This document shows, in pieces, positions 23,937-34,390 of a stretch of 64,000 nt of DNA. Where the stretch lies: contig OU015491.1 of NCBI GenBank assembly GCA_907164885.2, positions 117,573,431-117,637,430 on the forward strand, in the 5' to 3' direction. The translations under genes were made by a program, and so were the position numbers. Under the pieces are notes generated by a model. It was not told the origin of the DNA. It did no database searches and saw only the letters and a program-made list of their open reading frames with translations. Source of the stretch: Dolomedes plantarius (Eukaryota > Arthropoda > Arachnida > Araneae > Dolomedidae). Every line of letters begins with the position of its first letter. Position 1 is the stretch's first letter.

Positions 23937-24824
23937 TATATATCCATTTGAGAAATGCACAATATGTCTATTACAACATATATATTTTTTTACTCACACA
24001 TACTTGAATTGTGTGCATATTTATATAATTATCTAGCGTGGCCCCTACACTCCTCACGTTTATTCTTCTTATGTTAGACCTATCTGAAGAGCGTTGTAGT
24101 CTATTTTTAGAATTCCCCCCTTTAGGCCAGTAGGCAGGGGAAAAAATTATCCCGGATTCGGAAATAATTCAAACAAAAGTCGAAACTTTTTTAATCACTT
24201 TATTTTAGGTCAAATATAAATATCCTGAGTTTTCCCCCTCCGCCGAGGCGAGCGCTGGTGGTTAGGTAAAAAAATTGAGTGAAAAAGAGGTATTTTTTCA
24301 GTTTTTTTAAAATAAATTAAAACCGGTTCATCCAATCAAAGAATCTGTAACATAAAGTTTTTAGAACATTAAATTCTGCATAAAATGGGTACCAACACAT
24401 ACAAATTACTTCGGTTATAAGGTTACTAGCTTCTCTCGAAGTTGCCGTCATTTTTTTAACTTTTGCTAGTAAGTGCGATTTTCGGTATAATTGTGTTTTT
24501 CGGGGAAAGTACCTGTTTAAAGAAAAAAATAGCTCTAACTAAATGTTGTGTGAGCATTTAATTCTGCGTTCAATCAGTACTTTTCAGAACGCCGAATGGT
24601 AAAAAAGCCATTTTCTACAAAATTCTTGTACTCTGTAGAAGTCAGCTTATTCTGTAAGACAAGCATGTCCTGCAAGTACAGTGTTACAGACTTTACATAC
24701 AAAAAAAAAAAACAAAAAAAAAAAAAAAGGCGACTTGCATAGAAGTAAGGCAGAATTCTTTTTCACAAAAAGTAGATGAAGCTTCGAGTCTACACTTCTC
24801 TCTGCTTGAATGAGAATGGAATTA

Positions 24825-25170
24825 TCATCTGAATGGCTTTATCAACGGTACCATTCGAAAATATTGCACCCATAGTTTTGCTGTAGGTCCATTATTTTCC
24901 AGCTCTCCTAATTTCTGAGTAAACATCTGCACAATACTTTGTACAGCAATATCTAATTCAAAAAGAGAAGAGTCTACGTCACTGGTGGCATATCGCTCTT
25001 CATCTGAAATCTCAATCTTCGAAAGAACGATCTTTGCAATTGCCAAGTGGCACATCATGTGAGCCCGACAGCTCTTGAATATGCATGACCCGTTATCAGT
25101 TTCTCAATTGATGCCCAAGCATAGGCAATGCTCAATAAGTCCTGCAACCCACTGCCATCCATGATGTATC
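24825..25170 (-). pseudogene. Academ-like gene fragment, N-terminal part
   Basis: The minus-strand frames read GYIMDGSGLQDLLSIAYAWA, EKLITGHAYSRAV, then, after a TGA near 25058, MMCHLAIAKIVLSK and GPTAKLWVQYFRM. The last block is also in element B (GPTAKLWVQYFRM near 34230-34270), so both are copies of one gene family. Downstream parts are missing. Confidence 0.65.
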
Positions 25171-25205
25171 CTACTGCTCCCATGAAGCGTGAAGGACATT
25201 AGTAG

Positions 25206-25915
25206 ATGAAAGTCCCCCAAACGGACAGTTACGGACCCAATCTCAGATTGCAAAAAGGGTTGTACTGGTGCATGTACTTTCGAAAAGCAGGGTTGAAATG
25301 CTCAAATATGTGGAAGTACTACAGTGGTCTCGCATATACAAATGTAGTTGAACTGCCTCATGATTTAAAACAATGGTTCTCTACCGGTGGTACGCGTACC
25401 CATTAGGGGTACGCGGTTGACTACCAAAAAGTGTACAAAATTATATTGATATATGCTAGAATTTAATTGTTACAAAAGTTTGAGTAATGATTTAAAACTG
25501 AAAACTATCAGTAAAGCAGTAAGCAAACATGCCGCTCGTTACTACTGTATCCAAGCTGGATCCAAATATTGATGAACTTTGTAAACAAGAAAAAGCCTAG
25601 CGTCCCAACTAATTATTTCCTGAGACTTATTTTATGACTGATAATAAAAACTTTGTAATAAAATGTCCATTAAAATAAAATTTCTTGTTTTTAATTTAAA
25701 TTACCTATTCGTAATTACACTTTAACAGTTTAACAGTTAAACGTTATATAACACATTTTAATAAAACTAAAGTGTTTTTGTTGGGGGTACGCATAGTTAA
25801 TGATACACAAAAAGGGGTATATGGGTTGAAAAAGGTTGAGAACCCCTGATTTAGAGGATGAAGATGACGTATCACCAAACATAGAGATGATGTCCACCCC
25901 AGATCATCAAAACAG
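25206..25915 (+). pseudogene. Academ-like CXC-domain fragment, interrupted by hAT MITE
   Basis: The plus-strand frame has FRKAGLKCSNMWKYYSGLAY, the CRKAGxxCSxxCxxCxGxxC signature of a tesmin/TSO1-like CXC region with several Cys replaced by Tyr or Trp. The acidic tail (DEDDVSPNIEMM) resumes at 25855 after a 478 bp hAT insertion. It is inverted relative to the N-terminal fragment next to it. Confidence 0.6.
25371..25848. mobile_element. hAT-type MITE
   Basis: Left end CAATGGTTCTCTACCGGTGG, right end reverse-complemented CAGGGGTTCTCAACC. Flanking 8-mers atttaaaa and atttagag match at 6 of 8 positions. AT-rich non-coding interior. Confidence 0.75.
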
Positions 25916-26904
25916 CTAAAAACAATAGGTATGAAGAATGTTATTTAATTTGAAATATTTCAATTTTAGTACAGTTATTACATCATTTATAATTACATAA
26001 TAATTATTATTTTTTATGTAATTTCTTCTATATATTATTTCACTTCTGCTAGATTTTATAATTTATAATAATGTATTTAAACGGTTTTTATGGATGTTGA
26101 ATACTCCGATTTTTGTAATTAATTTCCTATGTATCGACAAATGTGTGGTTGGTGTACATAATTATATAAATATGCACGCTATTCAAGTATGTGTGAGTAA
26201 AAAAATATATATGTTGTAATACACATATTGTTCATTTCTCAAATATGGATATATATATATATATATATATATAGCAATTGTACGACTTCTGTGTGTTAGA
26301 GAAGTAAGTTTTGCGTCTTTCTCGACAAGTTGAATAAAATATCCCATATTCCTGACGCTGTAGCTCGCTTGTTATTGGGTTTAGAAAAAAGATGTAAATG
26401 TAAGATTTGCTCAAAATTTTATCTTCTTTAAGATTGTAACTGCAATCTAAGCTCTAGAACCAACCATTGCCGAGATATTTGAAAAAAAAACTAAAAAAAG
26501 TTTAAAAATTTCGTTGTTTTTAGGCAACAGAAAATTCCGCCGAGGTCTTTCGAATTGGAAAACTTGGTTTTTCACTACTGGACTGACAAGTAGGAAAAAA
26601 AACTAATACCCGATCTTTTGTCCGGTAAGGCCATTTATTTGAACCCAGCTACTGGGCTAATTTAGGAGCGTTTGAAACGGGGTATACCAGGGTTTTTTTT
26701 CCCGCCAAATAATTAAAATTTTAAAATATTGTTTGCATTTTTTTTAAACGGAAAATGACCCAAGATGTAAAACTGCTTTCTCTATTACAAAGTACAATTT
26801 AAAAAAAATCTTTAGATCCAAGTCGGCAATCCTTGGGAAAATTTTCTCCATAGGTCAACATTGAGGTGAGTGAATCCAATAGGGTTAGTACACAGCAGCC
26901 TTAA

Positions 26905-28718
26905 GCGTCTTCACTAAAGCTGATGCTAAATGTTGCTTTTTTTTTCGTCTCATACTATGCTGCTCAGTGCAGGTCACAACATGTTCGTTCTAGGCGTTCT
27001 CATCTCATTCATCCAACAGCCGTGTCATAGCGCCTGGTTGAACCCACTAATAGAGATGGCGCTGCTAACGCAGTTTGAATATTTTGATCAGAGAGCTTCT
27101 AGACAGCATATCGCTCACTCCTTTCACTAACGTCATATTTCAACAAAGAAGATTTTTCAGGAGAGTGATTTGAAAGTTTAAAAGTATATTGAAATGTATT
27201 GAGAATAATTACAAGATAAAAAGAACTTTTTATATACCATGTTTTTAAATTTTCTGTTTAATCATATAAACTTGACAATTCTATGTATTAATAAGTACTT
27301 AAAAAATTTTTTTTGATGAATTATCCCATCAAATTGAAAGAAATTGAAGTTAATTGGAAGTTAACTTGCGTTTAACTTTTCGTTCTCGTCCTGGCCGATA
27401 GATGGCTGCACCAGTCTACAAAACAATATTAACTGAAAAAAACCTTCAATTCTGTTTAAAGATGGCTAAAAGTATTAAAATAATGCATTGTCATCGTGTT
27501 CTTAGCTATTCTAAAAGTTTCAAATGTCTAGCTAATCGGGAAGTTAGTTAAAAATCGATTGCAAGATTCGTACTGGACAAACACACACACAAACAAGAAA
27601 GTGAGTTAATAAAAACATGGTTATAAATTTTATTAACTCACTTTCTTGTTTCACCCAATTCTGCTCTCTAGCGGTCAAATATTAAGCAGTGAGATATGAC
27701 GATGTTGCAGGGATATACTACTCTTTCATTTCATTCTGAAAACAAGCATAACTGAAAATCGCCGATTTTTGAGATATGACGTTGTTGAAAGGAGTGAGCG
27801 ATATGTGAAACTCCTACTACTATGTACTGGTGACTTGAATATTAAAGATGTTGCGTTTTATTTGATTGTCGTCGATGAGTGAGATACTGCAGAATTATAC
27901 TTCCTTAGACCACTGAACCACAACACAGATCTGATCTTCCGATGCTGATACCAGTGCCTTCACGCGTGTATTGTGCGTCAACCTTTTTATTTATTATGAA
28001 TTGATTAATTTATACTATTATATTATTATTATGAATTGTATATGGCGTAAATACGAGTGGGAAATAATTATAATAATAACTCTGAATAAAAGTAATTGAG
28101 CGATTCCAAGGAAATATTCTATTTTTTAATAGAGAAATATCACCAGAAGTCGATTTTGTGGGATCAACACATCATAATGGCGGAATAACAGCGTTTCTAT
28201 TCAACAGACAATATAGCTATACCGCGGTCGTGCAACTTAACATATCGTGCAACTTAGTAGCGCGGTTTTTTTATTTACCTCGCGGCAAAAGAAATTCTGT
28301 CTGACCTTACCTAAGTTAGTTTAATTCATAGATTATTAACACTAATACGAATCAGGACATAATGTATTTTGTTTTATAACCGTTCTTATTTTTCTATGCT
28401 GTTGAAATAAATATTTTTCAATAGAACAATACTGAACATTGGTCTGTACCCACCGTTTATGTTTTTTTCTACTTCTTTAGCATTATGCAGTTATCCATTA
28501 CAATGAACATAGCACTCGCAACTTCTGAGGGCAAGGCTGTTCGTAACAAGAAACAAGCAACTATTCCCCTACTTGCGTGTTTTTACGTAAAATAGTCCAG
28601 TGTTCTACAAATTGCATAATGTTTATGAATGCTCTGTTTCACGAAATGTACTGAAATCTAAGCCTAAATCTAAATCGACTTCTCTCAGTGAACACACCCA
28701 TTGGTGAATACTTTAAAC
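26905..28718. other. non-coding region with MITE-like inverted repeats
   Basis: Inverted pair 27105-27138 (catatcgctcactcctttca) against 27765-27800. The 24 bp hairpin at 27591-27651 is listed separately. 27020-27120 contains no domain-bearing frame. Nothing else recognised. Confidence 0.5.
27591..27651. repeat. perfect 24 bp hairpin
   Basis: Arms 27591-27614 and 27628-27651 are exact reverse complements (core aagaaagtgagttaataaaa) with a 13-base loop. Confidence 0.9.
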
Positions 28719-29368
28719 CAGGAATTTCCAACGGGGTCCAGGTAGACCCCTTGGGGGGGGGGGGGGGGATCGATGGAAGTTTAAAAAGGGTCTATAGTAT
28801 TCCAGGGGTCCACTGGGGGTCGATGATAAATTTTTCTGTTTTAAAATTTAATTTAAATTTTTAGGAATGTAATTATTAGATAATAATATCCGTTTTAATA
28901 TGTATAAATACAGATTTGCATAGGGCGGAGTGATCCACGCATTGTAAAATTGTTTAGTAAAATATATATTTATATTCGTTATGTTAGTTATTGTGACTAT
29001 ACGATGATAAAAATTTTTTCAGGACAAACATTGTGTCCATAATAATTGTGTCAATGCATCAAGCACAGTCACCACATTAATTGAAATCGAACTTTTGTGC
29101 AATTAAAATCTGTGTTTCTGAAGTCTTGTTTATATTTGTGAAATTAAAAATGAAAATAGTACAAAAATAATAAAACATGAACCTAATGAACCACTTTTTC
29201 TAATTTTTTGTTCATATTCTTAGTCAAATTGTTATGTGTTTTATGTGCAATTATTAGTATTATAATGATGTTGTATGCTGTATATTATAGAGAAAAATGT
29301 GAGAGGGTCGATGAAGAAAATCATTCTGTTAAAAGGGGTCGATGTAGGGAAAAGTTTGGGAACCCCTG
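28719..29368. mobile_element. hAT-type MITE, 650 bp
   Basis: Left end CAGGAATTTCCAACGGGGTC, right end reverse-complemented CAGGGGTTCCCAAACTTTTC. Target copies ctttaaac and ttttaaac (7 of 8). Contains a G-run near 28757 and repeated ggtcgatg blocks near both ends. No transposase. Confidence 0.8.
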
Positions 29369-30107
29369 TTTTAAACTTTGAGGAATTTAAGATAACATAC
29401 ACTTAAAAACAAAATCTTTCTTTAACCTTCTGTCTTTATACTCTTATTAGAAAACAAGAAACTGATTAATTTTGTTATTAATTTACTCGTTTTGAAAATT
29501 AGAAAAGTTTAACATTAGAAAGAAAGATTAATTATGAAAAGGAGCGAAGGAATTATCGTGTTTTTTTTTTAAATCGATATCAATCTTATCCGAGTCTGTA
29601 TACCTCAAAGGTTTTTTATGACACGTTCAATGTATAGTGGTGTTTTAATAATCATATTTCTTTTCTTTTATACTTTAAGAATATTTTTTTTCTTTCTTTC
29701 TTTCTTTCTTTTTTAACGTTATAATCGCGGTACGTAGATATTTAGAATACAAATAGGCCAGTCAGAAGAGGTATTGTATGTTGCAAAAGGTGATGTAGAA
29801 GCTTTCATTTTTTTAACTTGTATATATGGGTACAAACATGCAAAAAACAAAAATGCTAACACGGCCAACCTCGGGAGAACTTTTGGCGGTCAAAAAACCT
29901 CGAAATTTTAGGACTTTTTTTTGGATTTTCACCTATAACTCCTAAACGGTGCATCCTAGCAAAAAAAGTTACGATAAAACAAATTACAGAGCATTAAATT
30001 CTGCGTCGAATGAGCACCATAACTTAATAATTCGGTCAAGTGGAATGGTCGAAAACCACGGTCAAAAAACGATGATTTTTTCCGACCTTGTCTAAAACTG
30101 AGATGTA

Positions 30108-31324
30108 CACTGAAGTACCACTGAATTAGGGATAGCAAAGCCTATGCAAATTGTGTAACGCTGCGCATCATGTATGCGCAAGTGAGGGCGCTGTGGTAAA
30201 TGCATATATAGCGCGTACTGGGGTTGTTCTGAATTAGTTGTTGGAATTGCCAGTATGGGTAAACTGCCTGATTTAGACGCCTTCGATCGCGGACAAATCG
30301 TAGGTGCGCGACGCATGGGCCATTCAATTTCCGAAATCGTCAGACAGCTAGGATTTTCAAGGTCGACAGTGTCAAGAGTATACCAAGAATACATGGATGG
30401 TGGAAAAAAAACAACTAGCGATCGGGCAAACTGCAAAGGACAATTAGCCTTGACAGTGCGTGGTGAGAGACGGCTCAGGCGTATTGTACGTAGCCAGCGA
30501 AGCCAAACATTAGCTCAAATTACCACCCAGTTTACTGACGGTGCCAGTCGAACAGTCAGTAAACGGACTGTGCAACGCTCTCTTCACCGTATGGGTTTCG
30601 GGAGCCGTCGACCTACGAGAGTACCATTGCTCTATACTCGCCATCGGGCTGCACGTCTTGCCTGGACAAGAGAGCACAGAGACTGGAGTGTAGAGGACTG
30701 GAAACGAGTAGCATGGAGTGATGAGTCTCGATTCCGACTACTTAACGCTGACGGGAAGCTGAGAATATGGCGTCAGGCTCATGAAGCCATGGATCCTGCA
30801 TGCCTGGCTGGAACTGTACAAGGGCATGGTGGCTCAATCATGGTCTGGGGTGTTTTTTCGTGGCACAGTTTGGGATCTTTGGTGCGTGTACCAACCTTCC
30901 TCAATGCAATTCGGTACGTAGAGTTGCTAGGTGATCACCTCCATCCGTTTATGCTGTTCTGTTATCCGCACGGTAATGGAGTTTTCCAGCAAGACAACTG
31001 TACCTCTCACAAGTCTCGGTTGGCTACTGGCTGGTTGGATGAGCATTCCTCTGACTTCTCTGTCATGAATTGGCCACCTAGAAGCCCAGACTTAAATCCT
31101 ATTGAGCATCTTTGGGATGTTTTGGAACAAGGCGTGAAAGGCCATCACACAGCACCAAAGAACCTTACTGAATTATGGACAGCTTTAGCCAATATTTGGC
31201 AAGCCATTCCCGTGGAACGTTTCCAGAAACTTGTTGAATCTATGCCTCGTCGTGTGGCAGCCGTTATCAGAGGAGGCCCAACTCGTTACTAGGTAGGTAT
31301 CCCTAATTCAGTGGCACTTCAGTG
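30108..31324 (+). mobile_element. DD36E (Incomer-type) Tc1/mariner transposon, apparently intact
   Basis: Left TIR CACTGAAGTACCACTGAATT and right TIR reverse-complemented CACTGAAGTGCCACTGAATT, each followed by AGGGATA. TA is duplicated at 30106-30107 and 31325-31326. 1,217 bp with a complete transposase gene. It interrupts the left arm of element B, whose right arm preserves the uninterrupted sequence. Confidence 0.93.
30255..31292 (+). CDS. Tc1/mariner transposase, DD36E family, complete
   Basis: 345 residues without a stop. The N-terminal paired-like helix-turn-helix region lies at about 10-110 (MGHSISEIVRQLGFSRSTVS at 21-40 and SKRTVQRSLHRMGFG at 102-116), followed by a basic GFGSRRPTR segment. 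Catalytic triad: D156 in WSDES, D247 in FQQDN, E284 in SPDLNPIEHLW, with 36 residues between the last two. DD36E is the spacing described for the Incomer family of Tc1-like elements, found across animals. The ATG at 30255 is 147 bases inside the left TIR end and the stop lies 32 bases before the right end, as usual for the group. The gene is less AT-rich than its surroundings and has no lesion, which suggests recent arrival. It acts in the nucleus, cutting at the TIRs and inserting at TA. Confidence 0.95.
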   Translation: MGKLPDLDAFDRGQIVGARRMGHSISEIVRQLGFSRSTVSRVYQEYMDGGKKTTSDRANCKGQLALTVRGERRLRRIVRSQRSQTLAQITTQFTDGASRTVSKRTVQRSLHRMGFGSRRPTRVPLLYTRHRAARLAWTREHRDWSVEDWKRVAWSDESRFRLLNADGKLRIWRQAHEAMDPACLAGTVQGHGGSIMVWGVFSWHSLGSLVRVPTFLNAIRYVELLGDHLHPFMLFCYPHGNGVFQQDNCTSHKSRLATGWLDEHSSDFSVMNWPPRSPDLNPIEHLWDVLEQGVKGHHTAPKNLTELWTALANIWQAIPVERFQKLVESMPRRVAAVIRGGPTRY

Positions 31325-31773
31325 TAGTTTTATATATGAGTCTGCAGCTTGGAAATGAGTATTCTAAGAGAAAAACTCATAAAATAAATTTAGAGGATCA
31401 AATTCTGCTTCCACTGAGTACCAACATTTTTAAATTCGGTCAAGTACACCTCTCGAAATTGGCAATCTCCCGATGTCCGGCAGTTGGCATATGAAGGTAC
31501 CTCTTAGTTACAATGCTTCAACAGTACGGGTGTATATCCTACAGGGTTACTCTTGCGTTAGTATCATCAAATAATCATTTAAAATTGTGAATCAGTTAGG
31601 AGAAAACAAATACGAAAACACAGGAGTAAATAAGAAAACACATGAGTATAACTAAAAAATACATAAGAATTATTTACCTTATTTTATTAATTTACATGAT
31701 GTAAATCTATAAAAACAGTTAATAATACAATAATGTAGATAATACAAGAATGTAGAAATAATGTGTTAATAGG

Positions 31774-31807
31774 CCTGATGAAGGATAAGCGTTGCTAAGC
31801 CTGAAAC
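31774..31807 (+). ncRNA. hammerhead-like motif, possible Penelope remnant
   Basis: CCTGATGAAGG, a short loop region, then CCTGAAAC. The CTGATGA...GAAAC order with an AGG/CCT stem resembles motifs in Penelope-like element termini. Stems I and III are not obvious, so catalytic activity is not claimed. Confidence 0.3.
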
Positions 31808-31964
31808 CGATGGCCAAATAAAGCCCTCCCAGGTACCTGAAAAACCATTACTCAATAAATATAAGTTTAAAAAAGTGTATAATATAATAAACCAAGTTAT
31901 TACTTTGTTATAACTTTGTTTCATTGTTGGTCTTATTGCTTCTTCTTTATGGTGTTAGTATGTC

Positions 31965-34390
31965 TCATCTTTTCCTGAGCCGTTTGGATGGCCCAAGCTC
32001 CTCTACTGGTAGCTGTGAAGGTGGTAGGAAGCTCTCATCATCCTGCTCTGGTTGCTCCTTGGGCTCCAATAGCTGGCGGAAGAGATCTTCGTCGTCATCA
32101 TCGTCAACTACCGGTGGTAAAGTGTTGTCACATTGTTGACCACAGCAGTGCTTGCATATGGAAGAGTACTTCGTACCAGCCTTACGGCAAGAGCAGGCTC
32201 TACTACACGCTATCTTCCAAGCGCATTGCACTGTCTCGAGTAGAGACAAGGAAGCCACGTCTCTGGTGGTTTTCAGTGGCACTAGACCTGCATTACTGCG
32301 CACCCATCCCCACTTTTCCGGGTTCATTGTATTTCCCAACCATGTGTGTATTTGATGGAAACACCGGTATGAGTGGTGGCGTGCAGCATCGTAAGTAGGT
32401 GGCAGTCTTGCGAAGTCCACTTTTCCCTTGGTCACTTCTCGTGTGAACGTGGAGTGGCGCAGTTCATCCAGAGCCACGTTGGTGGAGTCGCCGGTGTAGA
32501 GTGCCGTGAAAACACGCGCACCAGCCTCAGCAATCTCATCGTGGCTAGTGAGTGGGTTGAGGATGCGTGGACAGATGTCCTTAAGTTCTTTCGAAAAGGT
32601 GACGATGGTGCTCAGCTTCATCTTTTCTTGGCCCAAAATAGCAGATCTCGTATTACATCCACTAAATGCGCGAATGAATAGGATGTGGCTGGATATGGAT
32701 TGCTCGAATTTGAAAGATGTCAAATACTGCACATCAGCAGTACTCCCTCTTCCAGGCTTCAGAAAGACCAAGTTGGTGCATGGCTGTTCAAGCCCTATCA
32801 ATAAGCACAAGGAGGTAGGTCTATGTCCTCTCCAATTATTGTGACATTTTCGTGCTCCTTGGCCTTGGAAATGGCGGTGTTAACAATGAGCAAGTCAGCA
32901 CCTTCTTGGGCCTGATTGATTTCGTTTGGAGCGCTACGGTTAATTTTTGCTACACGAGAGCTAATTACACCGGGACCTACTGCTTAAAGCCGATTCCGAA
33001 CAGCTAAAAATGTCCATGCCAAGGGTGGGATTCGAATCCACAGACTTTGGTACCGAATTCCAGTGCCCTAGCCATTCGGCCATCAACCGGCCTGGGACCT
33101 GATTGACTTCAATGTCACAATCTTCGAAGTGACTTTTCAGGACTTCGATGAGATGACTTTTATTTTGCTCATTGACCAAAAACGTTTCCTGGGCGACTTG
33201 GTTAATTGTATTTACACCAAATATCCCTTCGGGGGATTGGTGAATCTTCATTAGCCGCAATCTCTCGGATCTTTTGGTGCCACTCTGAGCAGGGTATTCG
33301 TCAAACACAGCGGCAACATTTGTGGACCCATAGTGTCTTTTAAAAAATATAGGAGTAGCTCTTGGCGATGGTTGCGAAGGAGGCATTGCAAAGCCAAACG
33401 AATTCATGAAGCAGATAGCCTCCATCCACTACTGCGAAATACTGTCGCCCTTCTGTAGCATTGGAAGGAAGCGGGGTGAATGCTGCGTACATAGACGACT
33501 TAGTTCCTTTCCACATGGCTCTTTCTGCAAAGAGTGACATCAGGTAGGGCGCGAATTCGTAAGTGAAAAAGATTTTTTAAGCCATCTTTTGACTGTTTTG
33601 TAAGGCACAGTCTTTGGAACAGTGTCAGAGGATCAGTAGTAGGTACTTTGAGGTTTCCCGTCGTAAGACAGCTCACAGAAGATGCTAAGGTACTAACCTT
33701 GTCTCTCCTTTTGAGAGTTACATTTGAAGATGACATGATCAACCATCTTAGCCACCCCTTCGAGGCCGATTTCCTGAGCCAAGAGGCAGTTTACATTGGC
33801 TCCTCCAACGACACCACTGCTTAAAGAAATTATGGCATCTAAGCTTGGAAATGGGGGAGGGGGATGCTGTGTAAGCCACTCCTTCAGTTTGATTGAGTCT
33901 CTTTCCAAACGAGAACTTCGGGCATCCACATGTTGCTCTGATGTTTCAAAAGAGACGTTGCAGTAATCTTGAACAGCATCAGACATTTTGCATTATTACC
34001 ATAGCCAATGTCCATTTCGCCAAAACAGTCTCTGAAAACCCTCTCCCATGTGTAAGTCCTCCTTGGACTTTCATTGTCGTCATTACTACTTGTTCTATGG
34101 ACTGGTTTGTCCAGATTCCATACCAAAACTTCATGGAGCGTCTTATAGTGAATTTCCCTTCCACAATGAACTTGTTAAATTCAATTGGAGCTTCCAGTTG
34201 CCAGAACGCTCTGCTTCAACGAACTGTTTGAGGAACGTTATCATGCGAAAATACTGCACCCATAACTTCGCAGTGGGCCCCTTAGTTTCGAGCGCGCACA
34301 AGGCTTGTCTGAATTTTTCAGCAATACCTTTCAGACAGTCATTATCGACACAGGCTGCGATTATCGCGGGTCGATCCCCTTCTCTTCTCT
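31965..34390 (-). pseudogene. Academ-like protein: XPG/PIN-like nuclease plus CXC cluster, decayed
   Basis: Read on the minus strand, blocks follow in order over several frames: GPTAKLWVQYFRM (about 34260), KFTIRRSMKFWYGIWTNQSI and QGGLTHGRGFSETVL (33979-34164), SFETSEQHVDAR (about 33930), LAQEIGLEG, AVVDGGYLLHEFVW (about 33440), VFDEYPAQSGTKRSERLR (about 33270), QETFLVNEQNKSHLI, IGEDIDL (about 32830). Then come a 281-residue frame with FSGCNTRSA, LPPTYDAARHHSYRCFHQIH, NPEKWGW and SCRKAGTKYSSICKHCCGQQ, and an acidic end with RLRKR. VDGG, the K-x-ER-x-R region and GEDxDLL resemble an XPG/FEN-type PIN nuclease; the Cys block is CXC-like. A frameshift lies near 32810, other shifts near 33500-33700, and a SINE interrupts 32980-33093. 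The start is missing. Academ identity is inferred. Confidence 0.65.
32980..33093 (-). repeat. tRNA-derived SINE, family 2
   Basis: On the minus strand: A-box-like tggccgaatggctagggcac, B box ggattcgaatccc. A 7-bp target GGGACCT is duplicated (32973-32979 and 33094-33100). It breaks the Academ-like gene. A second copy is at 50305. Confidence 0.75.

Larger units (their letters stand above)
24123..25915. mobile_element. truncated Academ-like element (element C)
   Basis: Starts TAGGCCAGTAGG. Subterminal motifs 'acattaaattctgcataaaa' at +243 and 'agcatttaattctgcgttca' at +430 match those of element B at +237 and +423. It contains two gene fragments in opposite orientation. The right terminus was not found. 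Confidence 0.6.
22759..26659. mobile_element. long-TIR element, Academ-like (element A)
   Basis: Termini TAGCCCAGTAGCT and its inverse, with ATT on both sides (22756-22758, 26660-26662). The arms of about 510 bp are inverted copies: 22759-23170 plus 23939-24045 against 26150-26659. The left arm is split by a TA-flanked MITE that is absent from the right arm. The arms carry a gacctcgg block at +128 from the end, as does element B at +117. The interior holds a rearranged piece of an Academ-like gene region. Confidence 0.75.
18015..26904. mobile_element. TTAA-flanked MITE expanded by nested insertions
   Basis: The left part 18019-18139 and right part 26663-26904 align with the reference copy at 13441-14001, with TTAA at 18015-18018 and 26901-26904. 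A middle piece lies at 22694-22758. Two insertions, 18140-22693 and 22759-26659, break it. Removing both plus their target duplications leaves 430 bp, close to the 406 bp of the reference copy without its hAT insert. Confidence 0.85.

Noticed and set aside
27880..27975. tRNA-like A box on the minus strand (tggttcagtggtctaagg)
   Set aside because: No convincing B box or cloverleaf; too short to name a repeat family.
31924..32844. Overlapping plus-strand frames of 70-136 codons
   Set aside because: They are antisense shadows of the Academ-like gene, whose minus-strand frames carry the recognisable blocks.
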